Part shown: positions 47,697 through 56,611 of the stretch, one piece after another
How the letters are laid out: each line of letters opens with the position of its first letter
Position numbering within the stretch: the first letter of the stretch is position 1
DNA from: Prado023 sp963706875
GTDB lineage: Bacteria > Actinomycetota > Actinomycetes > S36-B12 > CAIYMF01
Length of the DNA stretch: 64,000 nt
NCBI GenBank assembly: GCA_963706875.1
Contig: CAVPNW010000019.1
Location: forward strand, 62,001-126,000
Reading direction: 5' to 3'
Notes under the pieces: model-generated
Told to the model about the DNA's origin: nothing
Database searches by the model: none
What the model saw: the letters and a program-made list of their open reading frames with translations, nothing else
Program-made: the position numbers and the translations under genes

Positions 47697-49103
47697 TCAG
47701 CCCTCCTCAGCCTCCACCTGCAGGAAGACGTCGAGCAGCGAGCTGCGCCACAACGTGCACTCGAAGGCTTCGGCGAACTCGAGGATCACCGCCGGGCCGG
47801 GCATCGCCAGTAGCCCGTTGAGGACCTCGAGACGCTTGCCGGACACCAGGTCGTCGTAACGGCCGTCGGGGAGTTGCACGTGCGCCCGTCCGCGGTGGCC
47901 GCCCACGTTGAACACCCCGTAGAGCCCGAAGGAGCCGACCGGCGCGAGCTCCTCCCCGGCCGGGTTCGCCCATGCTGCCTGGACCAACGGCTCGTCGTCG
48001 AGCACCCAGAAGTCCCCGAGCCGCATCGCCTCGTGCTTCGTGCAGGCGGTGAGCGTGCGCAGGAACTCGGTCAGCTCGTAGTCACCCCACTCCACCGGGG
48101 CCCGGTCGAACAGCGACGGCCATGCCCGGGCCGCCGACTCCTGGCCGGCGTAGATCATGAACGGTCCCCGGCTGAAGGCCATCAGCGCGGTCCAGGCCCG
48201 CGCCCGGGCCTGCGTGGGCGCGAAGCGCATGATCCGGAACTGGTCGTGGTTCTCCACGAACCGCAGCTTCGCGTAGTTGGCCGGCAGGGTCGCGTCCTGC
48301 CAGCGCAGCATCTCCAGGTAGCGCCCGACGGGCTCGCGGCCCGTCACGACCGCCTGCCAGATCGACCACAGGTCGTGGGAGTACTCGATGTCGAACGCGG
48401 CGAACATCTCCGCGTCCGACCACGTGGGTAGGCCGTGGGCGCGGCGATGCGCGACCCACGTCGGGTGCGGGGACTCGGCCAGCCAGATCAGGCCCGGCCG
48501 GACGTCGGCAAGCTCAGCGCGGGCCTTGGTCCAGAAGTCCACGGGCACCAGCGACGCGACGTCGCAGCGGAACCCGTCGACCCCACGGCCGGCCCACAGC
48601 GCGAGGGTGTCGATCAGGTACCGGGTCAGGTCGAGGTTGGGGTGCCTGAGGTCGATGATGTCGGTCCACGCGGGCACCGTCGTGATCGGTCGGCCGTCAT
48701 CGTCCTGGTGGAAGAACTCAGGGTGCTCCTCGACGAGGACGCTGTCGGGCGAGGTGTGGTTGAACACCACGTCGATCATCACCTTGAGCCCGGTGGCATG
48801 CGCTGCCGCGATGAGCTCGTCGAAATCGGCCTCCGTGCCCAGCTCCGGGTTGACCGCGCGGTAGTCGCGGATCGCGTACGGGCTGCCGAGGGCTCCCTTG
48901 CGCCCGACCTCGCCGATCGGGTGGATCGGCATCAGGTAGAGGACGTCGACCCCGAGCGCGGCGATCCGCGCGAGGTCCGCGGTGACGTCTGCCAGGCGCC
49001 CCCTCGACCCGTGGTTGCGCGGGAACACCTGGTAGATCACCAGGGAACGCACGTCCAGCGGGGTGTCGAGGGCCACGCACAGATTGTGGCGGCTACCGGG
49101 CAC
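47697..49103 (-). CDS. GH13 alpha-amylase-family protein
   Basis: A 468-residue cytoplasmic GH13 barrel. Conserved regions: VLYLMPIHPIGEVGRKGALGSPYAIRDY, MIDVVFNHTSPDS, GVDGFRCDVASLVP (nucleophile Asp), LIWLAESPHP (acid Glu) and RFVENHDQFRI (stabiliser). The C-terminal beta domain is short. No secretion signal is seen, so it likely acts on intracellular glucans. The start is taken as ATG 49103; GTG 49076 would remove nine residues. It is followed by the ABC exporter genes and preceded by dusB, all on the minus strand with short gaps. Subfamily and product specificity cannot be decided here. Confidence 0.85.
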   Translation of the reverse strand: MPGSRHNLCVALDTPLDVRSLVIYQVFPRNHGSRGRLADVTADLARIAALGVDVLYLMPIHPIGEVGRKGALGSPYAIRDYRAVNPELGTEADFDELIAAAHATGLKVMIDVVFNHTSPDSVLVEEHPEFFHQDDDGRPITTVPAWTDIIDLRHPNLDLTRYLIDTLALWAGRGVDGFRCDVASLVPVDFWTKARAELADVRPGLIWLAESPHPTWVAHRRAHGLPTWSDAEMFAAFDIEYSHDLWSIWQAVVTGREPVGRYLEMLRWQDATLPANYAKLRFVENHDQFRIMRFAPTQARARAWTALMAFSRGPFMIYAGQESAARAWPSLFDRAPVEWGDYELTEFLRTLTACTKHEAMRLGDFWVLDDEPLVQAAWANPAGEELAPVGSFGLYGVFNVGGHRGRAHVQLPDGRYDDLVSGKRLEVLNGLLAMPGPAVILEFAEAFECTLWRSSLLDVFLQVEAEEG

Positions 49104-49127
49104 GCCATGCTCCCTAGCGGGTGGCGG

Positions 49128-50270
49128 CTACCCGCCGCTGACGCCGATCTCGGCGGCCGACAGGTCCTCGCCGCGGGCCAGCTCGCACGAGTCGAGCCAG
49201 CCGTCGGGCAGGGCCACACGCCGCTGGCCCGAGGTCCGTCCGCGCGGACCGGCCGCGACCAGGCTCGGGTAGGGCTGGTCGGGATCGATCCCCGAGAGCA
49301 GGTCGTCGAGCTCCGCGAGCGTGCCCACCGTGCCCAGCGCGGCCCGGATGGGCTGGGCCACCCGGAACCCCTTGAGGTACCAGGCCATGTGCTTGCGGAT
49401 GTCGCGGCAGCCCTTGAGCTCGTCGTCGTACATCTCACCGAGCAGCACTGCATGCCGCCGCAGGACGGCCAGGACCTCGCCGGAGGTCGGCTCCGGGGGC
49501 GGCGGCCCACCGGCGAACGCCGCCGCCAGCTGGCCGAACATCCAGGGCCGCCCCAGGCACCCGCGACCGACCACCACGCCGGCGCACCCGGTCTGCTCGA
49601 CCATGCGCAACGCGTCGCCGGCGGTCCAGATGTCGCCGTTGCCCAGGACTGGCACCCCGAGCGGCACGAGCTCCTCGACAAGGCGGGCGATCGCCGACCA
49701 GTCGGCCTGGCCGCCGTACATCTGCTCGGCGGTGCGCCCGTGCAGCGCGACCCACGCCGCACCCTCCTGGGCTGCGGCCCGACCCGCCTCGAGGTAGGTC
49801 AGGTGGTCGTCGTCGATGCCCTTGCGCATCTTCACCGTCACCGGGACCCGGCCGTCCGCGGCGGCCACGGCACCGGCGACGACCTCCCGGAACAGGTCGC
49901 GCTTCCACGGCAGGGCCGAGCCGCCCCCCTTGCGCGTCACCTTGGGCACCGGACAGCCGAAGTTGAGGTCCACGTGGTCAGCGAGGTCCTCCGTGACCAC
50001 CATCCGCACCGCAGCAGCGATGATCGCCGGGTCGACCCCGTAGAGCTGCAGCGACCGGGGCGCCTCATCGGCATCGAACCGGATCAGGGCCATCGTCTCG
50101 TCGTTGCGCTCGAGCAACGCGCGCGAGGTGATCATCTCCGAGACATAGATGCCGGCACCCGACTCCCGGCACAGCCGCCGGAACGCCCGGTTCGTGATGC
50201 CCGCCATCGGCGCGAGCACGACCGGGGGGTCAACCGGTCGGCCGCCGATCAGCGGGAGGGAAACGGACAT
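49128..50270 (-). CDS. dusB: tRNA-dihydrouridine synthase
   Basis: A 380-residue FMN enzyme reducing uridines in the tRNA D-loop. The N-terminal barrel shows VVLAPMAGITNRAFR and the catalytic cysteine in LNFGCPVPKVTRKGGGSAL; the FMN/RNA contacts are in VTVKMRKG, VALHGRTAEQMYGG and LGNGDIW. A C-terminal helical domain with HMAWYLKGF binds tRNA. ATG 50270 is placed directly before the barrel; upstream in-frame codons lack a ribosome site. Two long inverted-repeat arms lie between it and glyS, so it is probably transcribed separately. Confidence 0.93.
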   Translation of the reverse strand: MSVSLPLIGGRPVDPPVVLAPMAGITNRAFRRLCRESGAGIYVSEMITSRALLERNDETMALIRFDADEAPRSLQLYGVDPAIIAAAVRMVVTEDLADHVDLNFGCPVPKVTRKGGGSALPWKRDLFREVVAGAVAAADGRVPVTVKMRKGIDDDHLTYLEAGRAAAQEGAAWVALHGRTAEQMYGGQADWSAIARLVEELVPLGVPVLGNGDIWTAGDALRMVEQTGCAGVVVGRGCLGRPWMFGQLAAAFAGGPPPPEPTSGEVLAVLRRHAVLLGEMYDDELKGCRDIRKHMAWYLKGFRVAQPIRAALGTVGTLAELDDLLSGIDPDQPYPSLVAAGPRGRTSGQRRVALPDGWLDSCELARGEDLSAAEIGVSGG

Positions 50271-50317
50271 GGGGCCAATTGTCCCCCAGCGCGCCCGGGC
50301 ACCGGGCACCGGGCACC

Positions 50318-50369
50318 GTGATCCGTTCAGGTTCTTGCCCTTCTAGGGGCAACAACCTGAATGGATCAC
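50318..50369. repeat. Long inverted repeat downstream of glyS
   Basis: Two 23-base arms (50318-50340 and 50347-50369) match at 21 positions around a six-base loop (TTCTAG). The arms are clearly richer in A/T than the surroundings. It lies 96 bases after the glyS stop and 48 bases before the dusB start in transcription order, so a U-tract-less terminator is the simplest reading; a regulatory stem for dusB is an alternative. Confidence 0.6.
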
Positions 50370-50464
50370 CGGGCAGGTCGGGTCGGGGCGGACGGCAGGC
50401 GGTCGAGCGGCAAGGAGCCGAGTCCACGCGCACGACCCCTCGGCACGCCCGTGAGCCCGGCGGG

Positions 50465-51859
50465 TCAGTACGCCGGCAGGCGCTCGCTCAGCCACGTGCG
50501 CAGACCCTCCAGCGGGATCCGCTCCTGGGCCATCGAGTCGCGCTCGCGCACGGTGACGGCCTGGTCGGTGAGGGTGTCGAAGTCGACCGTGACGCAGAAC
50601 GGCGTGCCGATCTCGTCCTGGCGGCGGTAGCGCCGGCCGATCGCGCCGGCGTCGTCGAAGTCGACGTTCCACGTGCGCCGGAGCTCAGCGGCCAGATCCC
50701 GGGCCACAGGCGACAGGTCGGCGTTGCGCGACAGCGGCAGCACCGCGACCTTCACCGGCGCCAGGCGCGGGTCCAGGCGCAGCACCGTTCGCTTGTCCAC
50801 GCCGCCCTTGGCGTTCGGCGCCTCGTCCTCGTCATAGGCGTCGAGCAGGAACGCCAGCACACACCGCGTGAGCCCGGCTGCCGGCTCGATGACGTAGGGC
50901 ACCCAGCGCTCGCCGGACTCCTGGTCGAAGAAGGACAGGTCGACCCCGGACTTCTCCGAGTGGGTCCGCAGGTCGAAATCAGTGCGGTTGGCGATGCCCT
51001 CGAGCTCGGCGAACTCCGAGCCGGCGAACGTGAACCGGTACTCGATGTCGACCGTGCGCTTGGAGTAGTGGGAGAGCTTCTCCTTCGGGTGCTCGAAGAA
51101 GCGCATGTTCTCCGGCTTCATGCCGAGGTCGATGTACCAGTCCCAGCGGGCCTTCAGCCAGTACTCGTGCCACTGCTCGTCGGTGCCGGGCTTGACGAAG
51201 AACTCCATCTCCATCTGCTCGAACTCACGCGTGCGGAAGATGAAGTTGCCCGGGGTGATCTCGTTGCGGAAGCTCTTGCCGGTCTGGCCGATGCCGAACG
51301 GTGGCTTCCTGCGCGAGGTGTTGGCCACGTTGAGGTAGTTGACGAAGATGCCCTGCGCGGTCTCGGGTCGCAGGTAGTGCACCGCGCCGGCGTCCTCAAC
51401 GGGTCCGACCATCGTGCGCAGCATCCCGTTGAAGTCCCGCGGCTCGGTGAACTGCCCGCGCGTCCCGCACGCAGTGCACACGATCTCCTCGAGGCCGGTC
51501 GGCGGACGGCCGTGCTTCTCCTCGTACGCCTCGAGCAGCGTGTCGGCGCGCCAGCGCTTGTGGCACTGCTTGCACTCGGTCAGCGGGTCGACGAAGGCGT
51601 TGACGTGCCCGGAGGCCTCCCAGACCTGCGGGGCGAGGATCACCGAGGAGTCCAGGCCGACGACGTCGTCGCGCCCGCGCACGACCGACTGCCACCACTG
51701 GCGACGGATGTTCTCCTTGAGCTCCACCCCCAGGGGGCCGTAGTCCCACGCGGAACGGGTCCCGCCGTAGATCTCCGAGCAGGGGTAGACGAACCCGCGG
51801 CGCTTGCTCAGGTTCACCACCGATTCCACGCGGGCGTCGGGCTTGGTCGGCTTGGCCAT
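50465..51859 (-). CDS. glyS: Glycyl-tRNA synthetase, dimeric type
   Basis: A 464-residue class II synthetase of the alpha2 (eukaryote/archaeon-like, single-chain) type used by actinobacteria. Motif 1 lies near the N-terminus, with SEIYGGTRSAWDYGPLG typical of the family. A zinc-like cluster ECKQCHKRW...CTACGTRG is inserted. Motif 2 is FRNEITPGNFIFRTREFEQMEMEFF, motif 3 GLTRCVLAFLLDAY, and the C-terminal anticodon-binding domain starts at about residue 365. ATG 51859 has GGAGATCC upstream. It is divergent from a small membrane-protein gene. Confidence 0.96.
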   Translation of the reverse strand: MAKPTKPDARVESVVNLSKRRGFVYPCSEIYGGTRSAWDYGPLGVELKENIRRQWWQSVVRGRDDVVGLDSSVILAPQVWEASGHVNAFVDPLTECKQCHKRWRADTLLEAYEEKHGRPPTGLEEIVCTACGTRGQFTEPRDFNGMLRTMVGPVEDAGAVHYLRPETAQGIFVNYLNVANTSRRKPPFGIGQTGKSFRNEITPGNFIFRTREFEQMEMEFFVKPGTDEQWHEYWLKARWDWYIDLGMKPENMRFFEHPKEKLSHYSKRTVDIEYRFTFAGSEFAELEGIANRTDFDLRTHSEKSGVDLSFFDQESGERWVPYVIEPAAGLTRCVLAFLLDAYDEDEAPNAKGGVDKRTVLRLDPRLAPVKVAVLPLSRNADLSPVARDLAAELRRTWNVDFDDAGAIGRRYRRQDEIGTPFCVTVDFDTLTDQAVTVRERDSMAQERIPLEGLRTWLSERLPAY

Positions 51860-51981
51860 CGGATCTCCAGGGTCCTCGAACTTCTCGTCAGGTGTCGGCA
51901 CGGCGCTGGGCGCGCACGACGGTGAGTCTGGCGTCCAACCCTACCTGCACCATCGGGGGTCGATCGGCGATGATGATCCCC

Positions 51982-52368
51982 ATGGCCAAGAAGCGGGTCC
52001 ACCGCCCCGAAGGATCCCGACCCCTCCCCTCACCGCAACCCAAGCCGGCGACGACGCAGCCCCGAGCATCCGCGGGCTCGGGGCTGAGCCTGCGCGAGCG
52101 CTTCGAGGACTTCAGCCGCCCGATCCTGCTGCGCATGCAGGCGCTGCCCGGGTTCCTCATCCCGGTCACCCTCGGGACCGTGCTGTTCTTCGGCCTGACC
52201 CTGGACGCGGCCTGGTCGGGCATCCTGCTGATCCTCATCGCCCTCTTCCTGTTCTGGCTCACCGCGGTGTCCTGGCCGAGGATCACCACGGGCAGCCGGA
52301 TCCTGCGCATCGTCGTCGACGTGGCCGTGCTGGTCCTCGGCGTGCTGAAGCTCATGGGTCGGCTCTGA
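51982..52368 (+). CDS. Small two-helix membrane protein (DUF6703-like)
   Basis: A 128-residue protein. A basic, Pro-rich N-terminus (MAKKRVHRPEGSRPLPSPQPKP) is followed by RFEDFSRPILLRMQALPGF and at least two transmembrane helices (LIPVTLGTVLFFGLTLDAAW, ILLILIALFLFWLTAVSW) with a third hydrophobic stretch at the C-terminus (IVVDVAVLVLGVLKLMG). It resembles the small DUF6703-type proteins of actinobacteria, a low-certainty match from memory. ATG 51982 is preferred; ATG 51970 and 51973 are alternatives. It is divergent from glyS and convergent with uppS. Confidence 0.7.
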   Translation: MAKKRVHRPEGSRPLPSPQPKPATTQPRASAGSGLSLRERFEDFSRPILLRMQALPGFLIPVTLGTVLFFGLTLDAAWSGILLILIALFLFWLTAVSWPRITTGSRILRIVVDVAVLVLGVLKLMGRL

Positions 52369-52383
52369 TCCGCTGCCGCCGAC

Positions 52384-52418
52384 CCCTGCCCCCGCGCCGG
52401 GAGGCGCCGGCGCCAGGG
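52384..52418. terminator. Hairpin between convergent genes
   Basis: A GC-rich stem: GCGCCGG (52394-52400) pairs with CCGGCGC (52407-52413), extended by CCCTG (52384-52388) against CAGGG (52414-52418) after an asymmetric bulge. It is placed between the convergent stops of the small membrane-protein gene and uppS, so it could terminate both. Confidence 0.45.
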
Positions 52419-52424
52419 CGGGTG

Positions 52425-53300
52425 CTACTCGCTCGGGGGCGGCGCAGCCTCGTTGGGCACCGCGCCGCCGTAACGGCGGTCCCGGTCGGCGTAGATCTCA
52501 CACGCCCGCCACAGGTCGAGCCGGTCGAAGTCCGGCCAGAGCGTGTCCAGGAACACCATCTCGGCGTAGGCCGACTGCCACAGCAGGAAGTTCGACGTCC
52601 GCTGCTCCCCCGACGAGCGCACGAACAGGTCCACGTCGGGCATGTCCGGCTCGTCGAGGTAGCGGACCAGCATCTGCTCGTCCACGTCCTCAGGACGCAC
52701 GAGCCCGGCGCGCACATCGACCGCGAGGGCTGCCGCGGCGTCGGCGATCTCAGCGCGCCCGCCGTAGTTCACGCACATCGCCAGGGTCATGACGGAGTTC
52801 GAGGCAGTCAGCTCCTCAGCGCGCTCGAGCTCGGCGATGACGCTGCCCCACAGCTTCGGTCGCCGACCGACCCAGCGCACGCGGACGCCCATCTCGTTGA
52901 GCTGGTCGCGACGCCGGCGGATCACGTCCCGGTTGAACCCCATCAGGAAGCGCACCTCGTCGGGTGAGCGCTTCCAGTTCTCGGTGGAGAACGCGTAGGC
53001 CGACAGGTACTCGATGCCGAGCTCCAGGGCGCCGTTGACGCAGTCGAGCAGCGAGCCCTCCCCCGCCTCGTGCCCGGCCGTCCGGGGCAGGCCGCGCTCC
53101 TTGGCCCAGCGACCGTTGCCGTCCATCACGATCGCGACGTGCTTCGGGATGAGCTCGGGCGGGATGGCCGGCGGGCGAGCCCCGGAGATGTGCGGGGTGG
53201 GAGCCAGGATCGCCCGTTCCGTGGCCTCCGGATCGCCGGCGCCCGGCACGTCGGGGCCGGGCCGACCACGCCGCCACCAGGATCCCGAGTTGTCCGCCAT
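52425..53300 (-). CDS. uppS: Isoprenyl (polyprenyl) diphosphate synthase, UppS type
   Basis: A 291-residue cis-prenyltransferase that builds the lipid carrier for cell-wall synthesis. Seen: the FPP-site motif HVAIVMDGNGRWA (catalytic Asp), TAGHEAGEGSL, YAFSTENWKRSPDEVRFLM, and the C-terminal IPP/Mg2+ motif FVRSSGEQRTSNFLLWQSAYAE. The start at ATG 53300 is chosen for GGGAGGA upstream; about 70 in-frame codons before it look non-coding. The N-terminal 60 residues are a variable extension usual in actinobacteria. Here recO and uppS, usually close, are separated by two opposite-strand genes. Confidence 0.94.
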   Translation of the reverse strand: MADNSGSWWRRGRPGPDVPGAGDPEATERAILAPTPHISGARPPAIPPELIPKHVAIVMDGNGRWAKERGLPRTAGHEAGEGSLLDCVNGALELGIEYLSAYAFSTENWKRSPDEVRFLMGFNRDVIRRRRDQLNEMGVRVRWVGRRPKLWGSVIAELERAEELTASNSVMTLAMCVNYGGRAEIADAAAALAVDVRAGLVRPEDVDEQMLVRYLDEPDMPDVDLFVRSSGEQRTSNFLLWQSAYAEMVFLDTLWPDFDRLDLWRACEIYADRDRRYGGAVPNEAAPPPSE

Positions 53301-53524
53301 GGTGGAATCCTCCCGCGGACAGGGGCCCGGTTGCCGCCTGCGACGCGCCCGACGCCCGCGCTCCCCCGCTCCGTTCGTCGTCCCCTGCTGGGCCCTGCCT
53401 CCCAGAGTCCGGGAAGGAAGGGTCGACTGGGCCCTACACCCCGCTGCCGGGGGGGCCACTGGCTGACCAGGAGTAGATTGGGTGTGACGGGAAAGCCCCT
53501 TGGACATCCCGGGTCGGGAGCGTC

Positions 53525-54886
53525 ATGACCCAACAGTCTGCAGCAGTTGGCACCGCACGACGGCTCGACCGACGGGGTCGATCAACGATGACCAGCCCCC
53601 GTCGGCGGGTGGCGATTGGCCTCGTAGCCTTACTGCTCACAGCCGTCGGTCTTGGTCAGGGCGCGACAACAGCACAGGCGAAGGAGCCTGTCCCACCCTC
53701 CCCGTCGAACCCCGGCGTTGGCGTGATCGCCTGGGGAAGCAACACGAAGGGGGAATCGGAGGTCCCCACAGACGCCAGTGCTGGGGTCCAGGACATAGCG
53801 GCCGGAACTGGCTTCTCCATGGCTCTCAAGGACGGCAGGGTCATCTCGTGGGGAGATGTGGGCTGCAAGTCATGGAGCAGCCAGATCAACCAGGTGGCCC
53901 AACCTGAGCTCGATGGAGTTGATGCCATCACTGCCGGGGATTGCCAGGCCATGGCCCTGCGTGACGGGGAGGTCATCGCGTGGGGAAGTGCATACATGGA
54001 CCCGGCGCTGTACCTGCCGGCTGAGGTCAAGTCGGGTGTGACGGCGATCGCAACCAGTCACACCGTCTCCCTGGCCGTGAAGGGTGGGGGTGTGATCTCG
54101 TGGGGCGGTGGAACAGCCGACCAACGAACCGTCCCGGTTGAGGCTCTGACCGGCGTCCGGGATGTTGCTACAGACAAGGGCTTCTCGATGGCCCTCAAGG
54201 ACAGCGGGCAGGTCATCACCTGGGGCAGGGGCGACGGCGACGCACTCATCCAGGTGCCGCCTGAGGCGCAGTCGGGGGTCACAGCCATTGCCACGAACGG
54301 CAGCCAGGCGATGGCCCTCAAGGACGGCGGGGTGATCATCTGGGGCGACACGCGGGATGGCCTCGGTGTGATCCCGGTCGAGGCGCAGTCCCGTGTGACT
54401 GCCATCTCTGCGTCGGGGGGCTACTGGGTCTCCATCAGCCCCGATGGCTCAACTGTCAACTACCCCGGGGGCGTGTTCCATGCGATCAGCGCCGGGCAGG
54501 CCATCGGCTGGGGCATCGGCTCCCCGGGTCATCAATCCGTGATCAACCCCCCCTCCCCGCTTCCCCAGCCTGCGACTCAACTTGCGACCAGCGACTCGCA
54601 CGGCCTCGTCCTCGTACCCGTGACCATGGCCGTCCGTGCGAAGGCCATCAGGGGTAGGTCCAGGTTGCACGTGAACGTCAACCCGAACAAGGGCAAGGGC
54701 TACTGGCAGTTCCAGGTGCAGCGCCAACAGAGCGACGGAACCTGGACGCCCCTGAAGACATACCGGACCAAGGGCAGCAAGGAGACCCGCACGATCAACC
54801 TCAAGAGGGGCACCTACCGGGTCGTGGTCAGGGCGAAGTACGGATACGCAGAGGCCACCTCCGGACCGGTCTACCTGAAGAGGTGA
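53525..54886 (+). CDS. Secreted RCC1-repeat protein
   Basis: A 453-residue protein. The signal peptide has a basic n-region (SPRRRVAIG), a hydrophobic core (LVALLLTAVGLGQGA) and a probable cut after AQA. At least six RCC1-like beta-propeller repeats follow, each with a V-I-x-W-G core (VIAWGSN, VISWGD, VIAWGSA, VISWGGG, VITWGRG, VIIWGDT) and alternating MALKDG. A C-terminal beta-sandwich of about 90 residues (VRAKAIRGRSRLHVNVNP to the end) resembles Ig-like surface-binding domains. ATG 53525 has GGGAG nine to thirteen bases upstream; ATG 53588 is an alternative. The GC content is visibly lower than that of its neighbours and it splits a conserved block, both suggesting acquisition. The extracellular role is unknown. 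Confidence 0.82.
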   Translation: MTQQSAAVGTARRLDRRGRSTMTSPRRRVAIGLVALLLTAVGLGQGATTAQAKEPVPPSPSNPGVGVIAWGSNTKGESEVPTDASAGVQDIAAGTGFSMALKDGRVISWGDVGCKSWSSQINQVAQPELDGVDAITAGDCQAMALRDGEVIAWGSAYMDPALYLPAEVKSGVTAIATSHTVSLAVKGGGVISWGGGTADQRTVPVEALTGVRDVATDKGFSMALKDSGQVITWGRGDGDALIQVPPEAQSGVTAIATNGSQAMALKDGGVIIWGDTRDGLGVIPVEAQSRVTAISASGGYWVSISPDGSTVNYPGGVFHAISAGQAIGWGIGSPGHQSVINPPSPLPQPATQLATSDSHGLVLVPVTMAVRAKAIRGRSRLHVNVNPNKGKGYWQFQVQRQQSDGTWTPLKTYRTKGSKETRTINLKRGTYRVVVRAKYGYAEATSGPVYLKR

Positions 54887-55116
54887 CTGCGAGCAGGGCC
54901 AGATGCAAGCCTGTCAAGGAGTCCGTTCATGCACAAGGGTGCTCTCCACCAACCAGCACCCCGGTGAACCTCACAGCCAGCGTCACTGGCGAACCACGCG
55001 TGAAGCTGGCCCCCCGAGAGCCCGGTGGGTCGCGACCGCGGGGGTGAGTGCCGCCGAAGCAGGCCGAGTGCCGGCGCCAGCGCGCGCGTGGCAGGTGCGA
55101 GGGGAATGCTGGGGGC

Positions 55117-55725
55117 ATGGACGACGCAGCGGACGACGCCCGCGCCAAGGCCGCACCGGACGACCGGGGACACCCGGTGTGGGCGAACGCGCACCAGGTG
55201 ACCCCCTTCCTCTACGTGGGCGGGTCGCTGCGCAGCGGCGACGCGGACCCCGGGACAGTGCTCAACGAGCTTCAGGGGCACGGGCTGACCCACATCCTGG
55301 ACTGCCGCACGGAGACCTCGGACGAGAGGCTCGTGGCCCAGCTGGCCCCCGACGTCGAGTACCACCAGGCAGGCACCGAGGACGAGGCCGCGGGGACTGC
55401 CGAGGGGTGGTTCGACAGTGGGGTGGGCTTCGCGCGCGAGGCGCTGAAGATCCCCGGCACCGTCCTGCTGACGCACTGCGCCCTGGGCCAGGCGCGGGGG
55501 CCGTCGATGGCCTACGCGGTGCTGCTCGACCAGGGATACGAACCCGGCGAGGCGCTGCTGATGATCACGCAGGCCCGGCCGGAGGCCAAGGCCTCCTACG
55601 CCGAGCACGCCCTGGACTGGCACCTGAACCGCACGGGCGCCACGGAGGCGGAGCGCAAGGTGGCCTTCGAGTCGCTGCGCGCCGCTCGCGGAAGGTCCGG
55701 GGGGTGGCAGCACAGGCGGCACTGA
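55117..55725 (+). CDS. Dual-specificity protein phosphatase-like protein
   Basis: A 202-residue cytoplasmic protein of the cysteine-phosphatase superfamily. The P-loop is LLTHCALGQARGPSMAYAVLL (HC-x5-R, though the residue after Arg is Gly instead of Ser/Thr, so activity could be reduced). The general-acid region is probably YHQAGTEDEAAGTAEGWFD. N-terminal VTPFLYVGGSLRS and ILDCRTE match the DSP fold start. ATG 55117 is chosen because of the G-rich site before it; an in-frame start at 55048 is unlikely. It lies between the RCC1 gene and recO (convergent). Confidence 0.75.
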   Translation: MDDAADDARAKAAPDDRGHPVWANAHQVTPFLYVGGSLRSGDADPGTVLNELQGHGLTHILDCRTETSDERLVAQLAPDVEYHQAGTEDEAAGTAEGWFDSGVGFAREALKIPGTVLLTHCALGQARGPSMAYAVLLDQGYEPGEALLMITQARPEAKASYAEHALDWHLNRTGATEAERKVAFESLRAARGRSGGWQHRRH

Positions 55726-55807
55726 GCGGGCGCAGATGAGCTGAGCGATCCGCTGGGCGACCTGAACGGGACGAACCGGGCGACCCCGACGGGCCGACCC
55801 GCGACCC

Positions 55808-56539
55808 TCAGCTCCGCTCGACCAACGGCAGGGACTTGAGCTGCCGCTCCAGGTGCCACTGGAGGTAGGCCGCGACGAGCCCGGACGCCTCACGCCGCGC
55901 GCGTTCCTCGGAGGCGTCGGCCACCGCCCAGTCGCCGGACAGCAGCGCGCCCAGCAGCTCCAGCGTGGCCGGACGGGGCGTGGCCGATCCCGGGACCCGG
56001 CAGTCGGCGCACAGGGCCCCACCACCGGGCAGGCTGAACGCCCGGTGCGGACCCGCCTCGCCGCATCGCGCGCACGCGTCGAACGACGCGGCCCATCCGG
56101 CGATCGCCAACGAGCGCACTAGGTAGGCGTCGAGGACCAGCCCGGGGGCGTGCTCGCGCTGGGAGAGCGCACGCAGGCCGCCCACCAGCAGCTGGAACTG
56201 CGCGGGCGCGGGCTCGCGCTCCTCGGGGGTCAGCCGCTCGGCCGTCTCGCAGATCGCCTGGGCGGCGGTCCATCGCGGGTAGTCGCCAGCGAGGTCGGCC
56301 CCGAAGGAGAACAGCGACTCGACCTGCGTCACTGAGTCCAGCGACCGCCCGATGTGGAACTGCGCGTCCACCAGGCCCATCGGCTCCAACCGGGCCCCGA
56401 ACTTCGAGCTGGTCCGCCGGACCCCGCGGGCAACCGCCCGGACGCGACCGTGGCTTCGGGTGAGCAGCGTGATGATCCGGTCGGCCTCACCGAGCTTGTG
56501 CGTGCGAAGCACCACCCCGGAGTCACGGTAGGTCGGCAC
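55808..56539 (-). CDS. recO: DNA repair protein RecO
   Basis: A 243-residue recombination mediator that loads RecA on SSB-covered DNA with RecR. The N-terminal OB-fold begins MPTYRDSGVVLRTHKLGEADRIITLL and continues GRVRAVARGVRR; the helical middle holds the zinc-finger-like cysteines CARCG...CADC; the C-terminal helix ends YLQWHLERQLKSLPLV. Complete, with ATG at 56539. It is separated from era upstream by a perfect long inverted repeat and is convergent with the phosphatase-like gene. Confidence 0.95.
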   Translation of the reverse strand: MPTYRDSGVVLRTHKLGEADRIITLLTRSHGRVRAVARGVRRTSSKFGARLEPMGLVDAQFHIGRSLDSVTQVESLFSFGADLAGDYPRWTAAQAICETAERLTPEEREPAPAQFQLLVGGLRALSQREHAPGLVLDAYLVRSLAIAGWAASFDACARCGEAGPHRAFSLPGGGALCADCRVPGSATPRPATLELLGALLSGDWAVADASEERARREASGLVAAYLQWHLERQLKSLPLVERS

Positions 56540-56611
56540 CGCCCCATTGTGCGCCCCTCACCTGCCACCCGCGGGGATCGGGACCGGCTCGGGCGCGGGC
56601 CGCGGGCAGTC

